Origin: an uncultured Ruegeria sp.
GTDB lineage: Bacteria; Pseudomonadota; Alphaproteobacteria; Rhodobacterales; Rhodobacteraceae
Reading direction: 5' to 3'
Assembly: GCF_947504215.1 (NCBI RefSeq)
Contig: NZ_CANNGO010000001.1
Location: 124,001-188,000 of the forward strand
Length of the DNA stretch: 64,000 bases
Shown here: positions 9,399 through 18,439 of the stretch, in pieces
Position numbering within the stretch: the stretch's first letter is position 1
Layout of the letters: each line of letters begins with the position of its first letter
The notes under the pieces: model-generated
Databases searched by the model: none
Seen by the model: the letters and a program-made list of their open reading frames with translations, nothing else
Told to the model about the DNA's origin: nothing
Translations under genes and position numbers: made by a program

Positions 9399-12300
9399 AT
9401 GTTCTCAGCCCTGTTCATCAGCCGGCCCAAGCTGGCGCTTGTCATCTCGCTTGTCCTGACAATTTTGGGCGGTATCGGATATATGGTCCTTCCGGTGGCG
9501 CAGTTCCCGGACATTACCCCCCCGGTGGTCAGTGTAACGGCCACCTATACCGGCGCCAATGCCGAAACCGTTGAAAACACCGTTGCCGCCCCGATTGAGG
9601 CGCAGGTCAACGGTGTGGACGACATGATTTACATGACGTCCACGTCATCAGATAACGGGTCCTACTCGCTGAACGTCACCTTTGAGGTCGGCACAGATCC
9701 TGATATCGCTTCCGTAAACGTGCAAAACCGCGTCGCGCAAGCGACCTCCTCCCTGCCGACCGAAGTTACGTCCTCCGGTGTTGTCACGCAGAAATCTTCG
9801 ACCAACATGCTGATGTTGGTCACACTGACCTCGCCCGAAGGCACCTATGACAGCGTTTTTCTATCGAACTACGCGTCGATCAATCTGCGCGATGCGCTGG
9901 CCCGTGTTCAGGGCGTTGGTAAGGCCGACGTTCTGACCAACTTGGAATACGCCATGCGGATCTGGATGGATCCCGATAAGATGGCGGCCCTGTCCATTAC
10001 GCCCGGCGACGTAATCAACGCCATTCGCGAACAGAATATCGAGGTGTCCGCCGGCTCCATTGGGTCCCCCCCGGTGCCCGAGGGGCAAACATTTCAATAC
10101 ACGATCAAATCCAAAGGCCGCCTGACGTCGGCCGAAGAGTTTTCCAATATTGTGATCCGCACCGGCGAAGCCGGTGCTATCGTTCGCGTCAAGGACATCG
10201 CCAGAACCGAGTTAGGGGCCCAGTTCTATTCGGCGTCCGGATATTTTCAGGCCGTTCCGGCCACCGTGATCGGCATCTATCAGGCCCCTGGTGCCAATGC
10301 GCTGGCCGTGTCCGAGCGGGTTCAGACTGAGTTGGAGCGCCTGTCACGCTCTTTCCCTACTGATGTGGAATACGATGTGCCCTTCAACACCACGGACTTC
10401 GTCGAAGCCTCTTTGAACGATGTGGTGTCAACGCTGATCCTGACTTTCATTCTGGTGATCTCGGTCGTGTTTGTGTTCCTAGGCAGTTGGAGAGCGACAA
10501 TCATTCCGGCAGTCGCAATCCCGGTCTCCCTGATCGGAACGTTCGCGTTCTTGCTGATGTTTGGCATGTCGTTGAACACGATTTCTCTGTTCGCGTTGGT
10601 GTTGGCTATCGGGATCGTGGTGGACGATGCCATCGTTGTTGTTGAAAACGTGGAACGCATCATTGCAGATGAAGGCCTTCCCCCGGCCGAGGCGACCCGA
10701 AAGGCAATGGGTCAGATCACAGGCCCCGTCATTGCAACCACCCTGGTTCTGCTGGCTGTGTTCGTTCCAGTGACCTTCATGCCCGGCATCACGGGGCGGC
10801 TTTATTCGCAGTTTGCCGTCACAATCTCGACCGCTGTCGTAATCTCGTCGATCAACGCGCTTACCCTTTCGCCTGCGCTCTGCGGCCTCGTGCTGCGCGC
10901 CCGGTCCGGCCCCCCCAAAGGAATTCTGGCCCTGTTCGAAAGGCTGATCGGCACGGTGCGCAGCGGCTATGTCGCCATTGTGCGCAAGCTGCTGATCATG
11001 CCAGTGATCGCACTGGGACTGATTGTGGCGCTGGGTATGGGCACCGGGACGATCATGTCCAACACATCAGCGGGTTTCATTCCGCTTGAGGACAACGGCT
11101 ATCTGTTCGTGGATGTGCAGCTGCCTGACGCAGCGACCCTGGAACGCACGGAAACAGTTACCAAACGTGTGGACGAACAAATTCGCGAAATCCCCGGGGT
11201 CGCCAGCACCGTTCTGGTTAACGGCTTTTCGATGCTCAATGGCACCATCACCAACGGCGCAGCGATTTTCGTCAATCTCGACAACTGGAGCGAACGGCAG
11301 GAAGATGACCTGAGTGCCGACGCCATCCTTGCCAAGATCCTCGCCATCGCCAACGGCGAGTCAGCAGCGTCTATACTGGCCTTTAACCCGCCACCCATTC
11401 AGGGATTGGGCATGTCGGCTGGCGTTGAGATGGAGGTTCAGCAAACCGGTGGTGGAACGCCGCAAGATCTGGCCTCAGCGGTCGGGTCCTTTGTGTATGC
11501 GGCCAATCAACGACCTGAAATCGCACAGTCTTACACGACATTCCGCGCAAACGTTCCGCAGCTGTTCGTTGATCTGGACAGGGAAAAAGCCAAAACTCTG
11601 CAAGTGTCCGTCTCAGAGGTTTTCCAGACGATGCAGGCTCAGTTGGGATCGTATTATGTGAACGATTTCAACCTGTTTGGTCGGGTCTATCGCGTGATGA
11701 TTCAGGCAGACGGGACATATCGCGACAATGTCGAAGACATCTCGAACCTCTATGTGCGATCCACCCAAGGTGACATGGTGCCGCTGGGCACGCTGATTGA
11801 TGTAGAAAACGTGTTGGGGCCGGTTTTGCTGAAGCGCCACAACCTTTTCCGATCCGCCACGGTGACGGCGGTTCCGGCGCCAGGACTATCCAGCGGGGAC
11901 GCGATCAATGTGATGACCGAGGAATCCGCGACCGCCCTGCCCCCGGGCTACGCGTTTGAGTGGACCGGAACGGCGCAGCAACAATTGGCATCGGGCAGCA
12001 TTGTGATCGTGATTCTGGGGCTCGCCATTCTGTTCGGCTATTTGTTCCTGGTTGGCCAATATGAAAGCTGGTCGCTACCGGTGTCTATCCTGCTATCGGT
12101 CGTCGTCGCCTTGTTCGGCGCGGTTGCTGCGGTGGCGATCGTGGGCAGCGATATCAACCTGTATACTCAGATCGGGATGATCATGCTTGTGGGCCTTGCG
12201 TCCAAGAACGGCATTTTGATTGTCGAATTTGCGATGGAACAACGCGCCAAAGGCCTTTCTATCAAAGAGGCAGCGGCAGAAGCTGCCCAACAACGGTTCC

Positions 12301-12536
12301 GGGCCGTGATGATGACAGCATTGTCCTTCCTGCTGGGCGTTGTCCCGCTGTTGGCGGCAAACGGTGCTGGCGCGGCCAGTCAAAAAGCCATCGGTGTCGC
12401 CGTGTTTGGTGGCATGCTCGCGGCAACTCTGGTTGGCGTTATCCTAGTGCCGGTCCTGTACGCCCTTATGCAGGGGCTCAGAGAATGGCTGAAGGGCAAC
12501 AAAAACGACCCGGGCACGCCAGAAGAAGCAACCTGA
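9399..12536 (+). CDS. RND family multidrug efflux transporter, AcrB type
   Basis: 1045-residue hydrophobe/amphiphile efflux (HAE1) pump with the usual size and 12-helix layout. The N-terminus [20 protein letters not shown] begins the first helix. The proton-relay aspartates in [16 protein letters not shown] are Asp409-Asp410, matching AcrB Asp407-408. Two large periplasmic loops (about 35-335 and 560-870) carry the porter domains; PGAN and [16 protein letters not shown] are in the expected places. The second membrane half includes [22 protein letters not shown]. The exact drugs cannot be told. No outer-membrane factor is in this operon, so the pump must borrow one, possibly the lipoprotein at 18440-20002. 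A terminator follows. Confidence 0.95.
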   Translation: MFSALFISRPKLALVISLVLTILGGIGYMVLPVAQFPDITPPVVSVTATYTGANAETVENTVAAPIEAQVNGVDDMIYMTSTSSDNGSYSLNVTFEVGTDPDIASVNVQNRVAQATSSLPTEVTSSGVVTQKSSTNMLMLVTLTSPEGTYDSVFLSNYASINLRDALARVQGVGKADVLTNLEYAMRIWMDPDKMAALSITPGDVINAIREQNIEVSAGSIGSPPVPEGQTFQYTIKSKGRLTSAEEFSNIVIRTGEAGAIVRVKDIARTELGAQFYSASGYFQAVPATVIGIYQAPGANALAVSERVQTELERLSRSFPTDVEYDVPFNTTDFVEASLNDVVSTLILTFILVISVVFVFLGSWRATIIPAVAIPVSLIGTFAFLLMFGMSLNTISLFALVLAIGIVVDDAIVVVENVERIIADEGLPPAEATRKAMGQITGPVIATTLVLLAVFVPVTFMPGITGRLYSQFAVTISTAVVISSINALTLSPALCGLVLRARSGPPKGILALFERLIGTVRSGYVAIVRKLLIMPVIALGLIVALGMGTGTIMSNTSAGFIPLEDNGYLFVDVQLPDAATLERTETVTKRVDEQIREIPGVASTVLVNGFSMLNGTITNGAAIFVNLDNWSERQEDDLSADAILAKILAIANGESAASILAFNPPPIQGLGMSAGVEMEVQQTGGGTPQDLASAVGSFVYAANQRPEIAQSYTTFRANVPQLFVDLDREKAKTLQVSVSEVFQTMQAQLGSYYVNDFNLFGRVYRVMIQADGTYRDNVEDISNLYVRSTQGDMVPLGTLIDVENVLGPVLLKRHNLFRSATVTAVPAPGLSSGDAINVMTEESATALPPGYAFEWTGTAQQQLASGSIVIVILGLAILFGYLFLVGQYESWSLPVSILLSVVVALFGAVAAVAIVGSDINLYTQIGMIMLVGLASKNGILIVEFAMEQRAKGLSIKEAAAEAAQQRFRAVMMTALSFLLGVVPLLAANGAGAASQKAIGVAVFGGMLAATLVGVILVPVLYALMQGLREWLKGNKNDPGTPEEAT

Positions 12537-12560
12537 TCACTATAGTGATCGAACAAAAAA

Positions 12561-12588
12561 AGCCCCGCAGATACTGCGGGGCTTTTTT
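12561..12588 (+). terminator. Intrinsic terminator of RND operon
   Basis: Ten-base stem AGCCCCGCAG / CTGCGGGGCT with loop ATA, preceded by A-rich sequence and followed by a T tract. The A and T tracts allow action in both directions, so it may also serve the DUF2087 gene. Confidence 0.9.
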
Positions 12589-12635
12589 ACTTCTCAGAAA
12601 CTGATTGGAAAGTTCTGGACCGCTAAGTGCGCGCC

Positions 12636-13196
12636 CTATGTAAGAACTGCGCCTTCGGTTCGGGCCCGTCGAAGGGACGTTACCGTGTGGATCAACATTT
12701 CCGCTTCTGCGGGCGGGGCTTGCTCAACTCGTTTGTAGTCGGTTCCGTCGTTTTTCCGTGTCAGAAGGCCGCAAGAAATCATGCTCCGCCGCAAGATCGC
12801 CGGATCGCCGAACATGTGTTCACGGTTAAGATGCGCATTCACATCGCGCTCGCGAAGCGCCTCACCGGCAGGCAAAGCGGCCCACAGCGCCCAGAGCGCA
12901 AGCGTTTGCACGGACCGTTTCGATGGCCACTGGCGTAGACGCCCATGTTTGTCGAACTGCAACAATGCACGTTCGACAGAACGCATGTCGACAGGGGGTT
13001 TGTGTCTTTGCACCTCCAACCGCCGTTGGGCTGCATTTGCAGATCGCATATGCTGAACATTTTGAAACCCGGCTGCCCGAGCGATCATATTCATCAGCGT
13101 CAGATGCGGCGGGCTCGCTTCGGCAAGTTGCCCGGACAAGGACTTGGTAAACGCCGTCAGATCATCTGCGTGCAGGGGTAAAGAAGTTTTGGTCAT
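12636..13196 (-). CDS. DUF2087 domain protein
   Basis: 186-residue cytoplasmic protein. Residues about 75-160 match the DUF2087 pattern: a basic RLRQWPSKRSVQTLALWALWA helix, then RERDVNAHLNREH, then the arginine-rich ILRRSMISCGLLTRKNDGTDYKRVE. This resembles a winged-helix fold and is often found fused to regulators. The first 70 residues (MTKTSLPLHADDLTAFTKSL) form a separate helical segment with ARAAGFQNVQHMRS. The ATG at 13196 was chosen because upstream in-frame sequence is not conserved-looking; its ribosome site is weak. It lies alone between the RND pump and glpD. Function unknown; DNA or RNA binding is plausible from charge. Confidence 0.7.
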   Translation of the reverse strand: MTKTSLPLHADDLTAFTKSLSGQLAEASPPHLTLMNMIARAAGFQNVQHMRSANAAQRRLEVQRHKPPVDMRSVERALLQFDKHGRLRQWPSKRSVQTLALWALWAALPAGEALRERDVNAHLNREHMFGDPAILRRSMISCGLLTRKNDGTDYKRVEQAPPAEAEMLIHTVTSLRRARTEGAVLT

Positions 13197-13408
13197 CGTG
13201 CATCCATCGCGGGCGCTTTGCTCAATCGTCGGTCGCTGGCTTAACGAAACAACGCCCTGGTAATTGCGATGCCGTTTGAGAATGAAGAGCAGGTTTAGCA
13301 CTCTGGTTAAGAGCAGCGACGCCTCGGTGTCTGCCGACCGTGCCCGTTGGGTAGCACGACCGGAGACGAATTCAAAGCACCATTCAAACAGGACCTACAA
13401 AGCCCACG

Positions 13409-14998
13409 CTAAGCGGCGCTTTGGGTGTTTTGCCGTTCACCCATCCACTGGTCCAACCGGGCGATTTGATCCGCGGACAGGCGAAGCCCCAGCTTATTGC
13501 GACGCCAGACTACATCTTCCGCGTTGTGCGCATATTCCTTGTCCATCAGCCAAGTCACTTCGCGGGCACTCAGGGTCGCACCAAAATCCTCGCCCAGATC
13601 CGAAGCCTGATTGGCATCACCAAGCACCGCCCTGGCCTCGGTGCCATAGGCCCGGATCAGGCGTGCGGCCCAAGGTTGGCCGAGAAACGGGTAGTCAATC
13701 ATCAGCCGAGCGATCTGATCCTGCACACCGGTCACCGGGAATTCACCGCCCGGCAGGGCAACGCCTGCCGTCCAGGGACCTGGCAAATTCGGGAAATGCT
13801 CGGCAACTTTCTCCAGCGCGCTTTCGGCCAAACGACGATAAGTTGTGATCTTGCCACCAAACACGTTCAGCACGGGCGCTCCGCCCTGCGCATCAACTTT
13901 CAAAGTATAGTCCCGCGTTGCCGCGGTGGCACTGCTGGCCCCGTCATCATACAGTGGGCGCACACCGGAATAGGTCCATACGACATCGTCTCGGGTCACC
14001 GGCTTCTGAAAGTACTTTGAGGCAAAGGCACACAGATAATCTTGCTCGGCTACCGTGCACAAAGGAGGAACAGATGGATCGGAATGATCCTGATCAGTCG
14101 TGCCAATCAGGGTAAAATCCTGCTCATACGGGATCGCGAAAATGATGCGGCCGTCTTCGCCCTGAAAGAAATAGCACTTGTCATGATCATAAAGCTTGGG
14201 CGTAACGATATGGCTGCCGCGCACCAAACGCACACCTTCACGAGAGTTCACGCGGATCTTGGTCTGAATGATGTCGCCCACCCATGGGCCACCCGCGTTG
14301 ATCAACATCTTTGCCCGGATCAACCGGGTTTCGTCACTGTCTTTGTTCCGGATCGTGATATGCCACAGGTCGTCTACCCGCTCGGCCGAGCTGACCTCGG
14401 TCCGCACCATGATCTCTGCGCCCCGGGATTCCGCGTCCCGCGCGTTTAGAACAACCAGTCGCGAATCCTCGATCCAGCAATCGGAATACTCGTATGCTGT
14501 CTCAAACTTCTCCTGAAGGGGTTCGCCTTCGGGCGCTGTATCCAAGGTCAGTGAGGTCGTGCCCGGCAGGATCTTACGACCACCCAGGTGGTCATATAGG
14601 AACAATCCCAACCGGATCAGCCAAGCCGGACGACGCCCGCGCATCCACGGCATAACCGTGCTTAGCAGTTTTGACGTCGGCGTTTCAGCATCAAACCGCA
14701 TGTCTTCGTGATAGGGCAGCACAAAGCGCATCGGCCAACTTATGTGGGGCATCGCGCGCAGTAGGGTTTCACGCTCGATCAGAGCCTCGCGCACAAGGCG
14801 GATTTCGAAGTATTCAAGGTACCGCAATCCGCCGTGGAACAGTTTGGTCGACGCGGACGACGTAGCGGACGCGAGGTCGTTCATTTCGGCCAGCATGACC
14901 GATAATCCGCGACCGGCTGCGTCCCTTGCGATACCGCACCCGTTAATCCCACCGCCGATGATGAACAGGTCTGTGATCTGGCTGTCTCGCTTGTCCAT
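13409..14998 (-). CDS. glpD: Aerobic glycerol-3-phosphate dehydrogenase
   Basis: 529-residue FAD enzyme that oxidises glycerol-3-phosphate to dihydroxyacetone phosphate and passes electrons to quinone at the inner membrane. The FAD-binding motif LFIIGGGINGCGIARDAAGRG sits at residues 10-30. SSASTKLFHGGLRYLEYFE (about 50-68) and GVRPLYDD (about 330) are GlpD signatures, and the C-terminal GlpD domain contains the conserved EVTWLMDKEYAHNAEDVVWRR. The ATG at 14998 with an upstream AAAGGA gives the expected length; the frame extends upstream into non-conserved lysine-rich sequence. It is divergent from glpR, with repeated TTCGTTT motifs between, so repression by GlpR and induction by glycerol-3-phosphate are likely. 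Confidence 0.95.
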   Translation of the reverse strand: MDKRDSQITDLFIIGGGINGCGIARDAAGRGLSVMLAEMNDLASATSSASTKLFHGGLRYLEYFEIRLVREALIERETLLRAMPHISWPMRFVLPYHEDMRFDAETPTSKLLSTVMPWMRGRRPAWLIRLGLFLYDHLGGRKILPGTTSLTLDTAPEGEPLQEKFETAYEYSDCWIEDSRLVVLNARDAESRGAEIMVRTEVSSAERVDDLWHITIRNKDSDETRLIRAKMLINAGGPWVGDIIQTKIRVNSREGVRLVRGSHIVTPKLYDHDKCYFFQGEDGRIIFAIPYEQDFTLIGTTDQDHSDPSVPPLCTVAEQDYLCAFASKYFQKPVTRDDVVWTYSGVRPLYDDGASSATAATRDYTLKVDAQGGAPVLNVFGGKITTYRRLAESALEKVAEHFPNLPGPWTAGVALPGGEFPVTGVQDQIARLMIDYPFLGQPWAARLIRAYGTEARAVLGDANQASDLGEDFGATLSAREVTWLMDKEYAHNAEDVVWRRNKLGLRLSADQIARLDQWMGERQNTQSAA

Positions 14999-15033
14999 GG
15001 CAGGATGATCCTTTGTGTTTAAACTCGAGCGTG

Positions 15034-15071
15034 TTCGTTTAATGAACTTTTTCTTTCGTTTATATTCGTTC
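15034..15071. promoter_or_regulatory. TTCGTTT repeats, candidate GlpR operator near glpD
   Basis: TTCGTTT occurs at 15034-15040 and 15055-15061, and TTCGTTC at 15065-15071. They lie 35-75 bases before the glpD start in the divergent glpD-glpR region. DeoR-family regulators typically bind such TTCG-containing repeats. The short spacing is consistent with overlapping the glpD promoter. Confidence 0.5.
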
Positions 15072-15224
15072 GCCAGCGAAGACAACACCAAAGCAGGGCA
15101 TCCTTTGCAATATCAGATCAGGAAACGATTAAGTCATAGGTCGGGCCGACTAACGCGAGCATAGAAGACACTCACACTCACATCGAACAACGCGAGCCCT
15201 TGCAAATTTACCGAAAAAGAACAA

Positions 15225-15231
15225 AAACGAA
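15225..15231. promoter_or_regulatory. AAACGAA repeat before glpR, candidate operator
   Basis: AAACGAA is the reverse complement of the TTCGTTT unit near glpD. It lies 27 bases before the glpR start, where binding would autoregulate glpR. A partial copy (CGAACAA) is at 15184-15190. Confidence 0.4.
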
Positions 15232-15257
15232 CAAATCGAAGATCACCGGAGCCGCTC

Positions 15258-16019
15258 ATGTCGCTTTCTTTTCGCCAGTCCGACATTCTGAATATGGCCA
15301 AACAAAACGGCCGCGTGGCGGTCGACGATTTGGCCGCGAAGTTCGGCGTAACGGTCCAGACCATCCGCAGGGATCTGTCCGAACTGTCCGATATGGGCGA
15401 ACTGGATCGGGTGCATGGCGGCGCGGTTCTGCGGTCAGGCGTTTCGAACATCGGGTATGAAGACCGCCGCAGCCTAAACGAAGGCGCCAAAACCCAGATT
15501 GCACGAATCTGTGCCGCGGAGATTCCGGACGGTGCATCGGTGTTCATGAATATAGGAACGTCGACAGAGGCTGTTGCACGCCAGCTATTGACCCACAAGA
15601 ACCTCATGGTGGTGACCAACAACATGAATGTCGCCAATATTCTGGTCGAAAACCCAGAATGTGAGATCGTTGTCGCAGGTGGAATTCTACGCCGTTCGGA
15701 TGGTGGACTGATCGGCAACCTAACCGTTTCGACCATCAGGCAGTTCAAATTCGACTATGCAATTGTAGGATGTTCCGCGCTGGATACTGATGGCGATCTC
15801 TTAGATTTCGATTTCCAGGAGGTCCTTGTCAGCCAAACCATTATCGAACAGGCGCGACGAACTTTGTTGGTTGCGGATCACTCAAAGTTCCAGCGCTCTG
15901 CCCCGGCGCGCATCGCGTCACTGCGTGACATCGACTTCTTCTACACAGATTCTCCACTGCCTGAGGATCTGGCCCGAAAGTTGGTGGAGTGGGATACAGC
16001 ACTCCGCGTGTGTACATAA
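15258..16019 (+). CDS. glpR: DeoR family glycerol-3-phosphate regulator
   Basis: 253-residue DeoR-family repressor. The N-terminal winged helix has VAVDDLAAKFGVTVQTIRRDLSEL (about 19-42) and the family RVHGGA at the end of the wing. The C-terminal sugar-phosphate isomerase-like sensor domain includes NIGTSTEAVARQL and GGILRRSDGGLIG. It is divergent from glpD, which together with TTCGTTT repeats in the shared intergenic region supports GlpR identity and control of glycerol-3-phosphate use, with release by the substrate. Length and start (MSLSFRQSDILNMAKQNG) are typical. No glycerol kinase or transporter gene is in the window. Confidence 0.88.
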   Translation: MSLSFRQSDILNMAKQNGRVAVDDLAAKFGVTVQTIRRDLSELSDMGELDRVHGGAVLRSGVSNIGYEDRRSLNEGAKTQIARICAAEIPDGASVFMNIGTSTEAVARQLLTHKNLMVVTNNMNVANILVENPECEIVVAGGILRRSDGGLIGNLTVSTIRQFKFDYAIVGCSALDTDGDLLDFDFQEVLVSQTIIEQARRTLLVADHSKFQRSAPARIASLRDIDFFYTDSPLPEDLARKLVEWDTALRVCT

Positions 16020-16135
16020 GCCTCATCACATTTCGCTAAAAACGCGAATTCCTCTCGGTATCCTTGCAAGACAAGGTCGAGCCTGACAGTATCCCTAAAC
16101 ATTGCGATCGTAGCACGGAATGGGAGAACCGGGCC

Positions 16136-16291
16136 ATGATAGCGCTTTTATTTGCGTTACTTACAGCCACCATGGGGCTGAACTATTTCAAGATGACAAC
16201 GGCTGCCAACACGCTGTTTTTCATCACGCTGGCGTTGAGTGTTTACTGGCTGAAGTTCCACGCGACCAGCCAACTGACCATACAGCTTTAG
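16136..16291 (+). CDS. DUF5993 family small membrane protein
   Basis: 51-residue protein with two hydrophobic segments (residues 1-12 and 22-40, FFITLALSVYWLKFH) and almost no loops. It matches the DUF5993 family, which I know as a neighbour of disulfide bond protein B genes. The ATG at 16136 has GGGAG about ten bases upstream. The dsbB start lies nine bases after its stop, so the two are co-translated. A role as a small partner of DsbB is likely but untested. Confidence 0.75.
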   Translation: MIALLFALLTATMGLNYFKMTTAANTLFFITLALSVYWLKFHATSQLTIQL

Positions 16292-16300
16292 GTGGCCGTG

Positions 16301-16870
16301 ATGACATCTGAATTGTCCAGAACCCTGAATGCCTTTGGAATGCTGGCTGTCAGCTTAGTACTGGTATTGGCATTTTTCTATCAATTGAAACTCTATGAAT
16401 TGCCCTGCCCGCTTTGCCTGTTGCAGCGTGTTGGCTTCGTTGCCGTCGGTGTTGGTCTGGGCCTCAACCTGTTATACGGGCCACGCCCTCAGCATTATGC
16501 GATCATGTTGATCGCGGCGCTATATGGCGGCAGCGTTTCTGTGCGCCAGATTTTGCTGCATATCGTGCCGGGTACAGGGCACTATGGCTCACCCGTATTG
16601 GGCCTGCACTACTATACTTGGGCCGCGATCTGCTTTTTCCTGATCCTTCTGGGCACGTCAATCATGTTGATGTTTGATCGCCAATACGCAGACCGCACAG
16701 ACGCAACGGAAAGGTTTGGCGGCAGCTTACTTGCAAAGGTGGCTTTCTTCATCATGCTGGGCCTGGCGGCACTGAACGCCGTCTCGACATTGATTGAATG
16801 CGGGCCTGGCATCTGCGCCGATCCACCGACCAGCTACAAATTGATTGACGAATTAGGCACCAACAACTGA
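16301..16870 (+). CDS. dsbB: Disulfide bond formation protein B
   Basis: 189-residue four-helix inner-membrane protein of the DsbB/VKOR-like oxidoreductase family, which reoxidises a periplasmic thiol oxidase and gives electrons to quinone. The periplasmic motif CPLC is at Cys36-Cys39, next to LLQR, where DsbB has its quinone-facing arginine. A second pair, Cys167 and Cys172, is in ECGPGIC near the C-terminus and is placed for the second redox pair. The ATG at 16301 is chosen because AGGTGG sits five bases before it; a GTG at 16292 is possible. No DsbA partner is encoded nearby. It pairs with the DUF5993 gene. Confidence 0.88.
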   Translation: MTSELSRTLNAFGMLAVSLVLVLAFFYQLKLYELPCPLCLLQRVGFVAVGVGLGLNLLYGPRPQHYAIMLIAALYGGSVSVRQILLHIVPGTGHYGSPVLGLHYYTWAAICFFLILLGTSIMLMFDRQYADRTDATERFGGSLLAKVAFFIMLGLAALNAVSTLIECGPGICADPPTSYKLIDELGTNN

Positions 16871-16904
16871 GGATGGGACAACCGTCCTGAAACGAGGAAC
16901 GCGC

Positions 16905-17261
16905 ATGGGACTTTTGGGCCAGCCGCTGGGCTACTACGACTATCTGACATTTGTCGCACTGATCCTGCTTTTGGCGGCCGTGATGGGGCTGTTTCTGTTC
17001 ATCATGGGTCTGCCCGGACGGATCGCGATCAAGCGCAACCACCCGCATGCCGAGGCCGTAAAGATAATGGGTTGGATGGGCTTTTTGGCCGTCGTGCCTT
17101 GGGTACATGCCTTTATGTGGGCGTTCCACGACGGCATGACCGTCGACATTCGCCGCCTGCCCGAGGACGAACGGGACGCCATCCGGAAAGAGATCGAACG
17201 GTTAGGCGGCACGGTCAAAGAAGAGTATCAGTCCCAGACCGACGAGACGCAGAAAAGCTAA
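16905..17261 (+). CDS. DUF3302 family inner-membrane protein (YibI-like)
   Basis: 118-residue protein with two membrane helices (about 12-36 and 50-72) and a charged cytoplasmic tail rich in Glu, Asp and Arg. It matches DUF3302, the family of E. coli YibI, which is encoded beside the HlyD-like YibH. Here too it comes directly before an HlyD-family gene, 21 bases away. GIAIKRNHPHAEAVKIMGWMG is the conserved interhelical loop. The role is probably as a small accessory of the adaptor protein; no enzyme function is known. Confidence 0.8.
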   Translation: MGLLGQPLGYYDYLTFVALILLLAAVMGLFLFIMGLPGRIAIKRNHPHAEAVKIMGWMGFLAVVPWVHAFMWAFHDGMTVDIRRLPEDERDAIRKEIERLGGTVKEEYQSQTDETQKS

Positions 17262-17282
17262 GGCCGAAGGAAACAAAACACT

Positions 17283-18428
17283 ATGTTCGTCGCACTCGGC
17301 ATTACGCTTTTTTACATCATTTTCGTCTGGTTCATTTTCTTCAAGGCGCAATGGCTGAAATTCAACATCACCTGGGGGATTGTTTCGTTCTGGGTCGGCG
17401 CGCATTTGCTGCTGATCTTTCTGGTCGCGCTGCGGTTTTTCCAGCCCTTCTCCGTCGACAGCCATGTGGTGCGCTCAACAATCCAGATCGTGCCAAAATT
17501 GACCCAGCCGACAATTCTGACCGAAGTGCTGGTGGAACCAAACACACAAGTCACCAAGGGCGATCCACTGTATCGCTTTGACGACACGATCTTCTCGCTT
17601 GCGGTCGACAACGCCAATGCCCAGTTGGTTGCGGCGGAACAAAATGCCAAGATTCTTGAACAGGACGTGATCGCCTCGACAGAATCGGTCGAACGGGCAA
17701 ATGCGCAGCTTGCTTACGCCCTGACGCAAAAAGCGCGTTACGAAAACCTGGTCCCTGCGGGCGGTGCGCGGCAGGACGAACTGGATCGCTGGAATGAGCA
17801 AGTCACCGAGGATCAGGCATCGGTCAAACAAGCCGAAGCAAATCTTCAGAAAGCACAGCTGGCTTTGGAATCGCAAATTGACGGAGTCAACACAGGTATC
17901 CTTCAGGCACAAGCCCAGTTGGCCGAGGCCGAGTACTTCCTGGAAAATACGACCATCTATGCCCCCGAGAACGGCATGATCGTTTCGCAACAGGCACGCC
18001 CCGGATTGGTTGTAGGAGACGTCCGGTTGGGTGCCATTGCCAGCTTTGTGACCGAAGACAGCCCCTATATTCTGGCGACGTTTCGACAGCAGAACCTAAA
18101 ATTTGTTGAACCGGGGCAAGAGGTTGAGGTGGCTTTGGACCTATACCCGGGCGAAATTCTGCCCGGCAAGGTCGAGGCGATCTGGTGGGCCACCCGCCAG
18201 GGGCAGTATCTGCCATCAGGCCGCCTGCCCGGTTTTGAGCTGCCAAAGCTGCCTGGCCGGATCGCGGTTCAGATCACCGTAGATGTCCCCGAAGAACACA
18301 CATTCCCTGCAGGTGGCCATGCGGCGGTCGCGATTTACACCGGCCAGGGTAAAACCTTTGAGTTTCTGCGACGCATCAACATCCGCCTCTACTCATTCGC
18401 CAACTTCATCCGACCGCTGGATATTTAA
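17283..18428 (+). CDS. HlyD family adaptor protein (YibH-like)
   Basis: 381-residue membrane-fusion protein with two N-terminal helices (about 3-22 and 36-58) rather than a cleavable signal; this is the YibH/EmrA-like layout. The lipoyl half TEVLVEPNTQVTKGDPLYRFD is at about 82-102, the long coiled-coil hairpin at about 105-215, and the second lipoyl half TIYAPENGMIVSQQARPG follows. It lies between the DUF3302 gene and the outer-membrane lipoprotein gene, so this is a three-gene efflux or secretion unit. There is no inner-membrane pump of the MFS or RND type in the unit; the RND pump at 9.4 kb is a possible partner. Confidence 0.85.
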   Translation: MFVALGITLFYIIFVWFIFFKAQWLKFNITWGIVSFWVGAHLLLIFLVALRFFQPFSVDSHVVRSTIQIVPKLTQPTILTEVLVEPNTQVTKGDPLYRFDDTIFSLAVDNANAQLVAAEQNAKILEQDVIASTESVERANAQLAYALTQKARYENLVPAGGARQDELDRWNEQVTEDQASVKQAEANLQKAQLALESQIDGVNTGILQAQAQLAEAEYFLENTTIYAPENGMIVSQQARPGLVVGDVRLGAIASFVTEDSPYILATFRQQNLKFVEPGQEVEVALDLYPGEILPGKVEAIWWATRQGQYLPSGRLPGFELPKLPGRIAVQITVDVPEEHTFPAGGHAAVAIYTGQGKTFEFLRRINIRLYSFANFIRPLDI

Positions 18429-18439
18429 GGACACGCATC

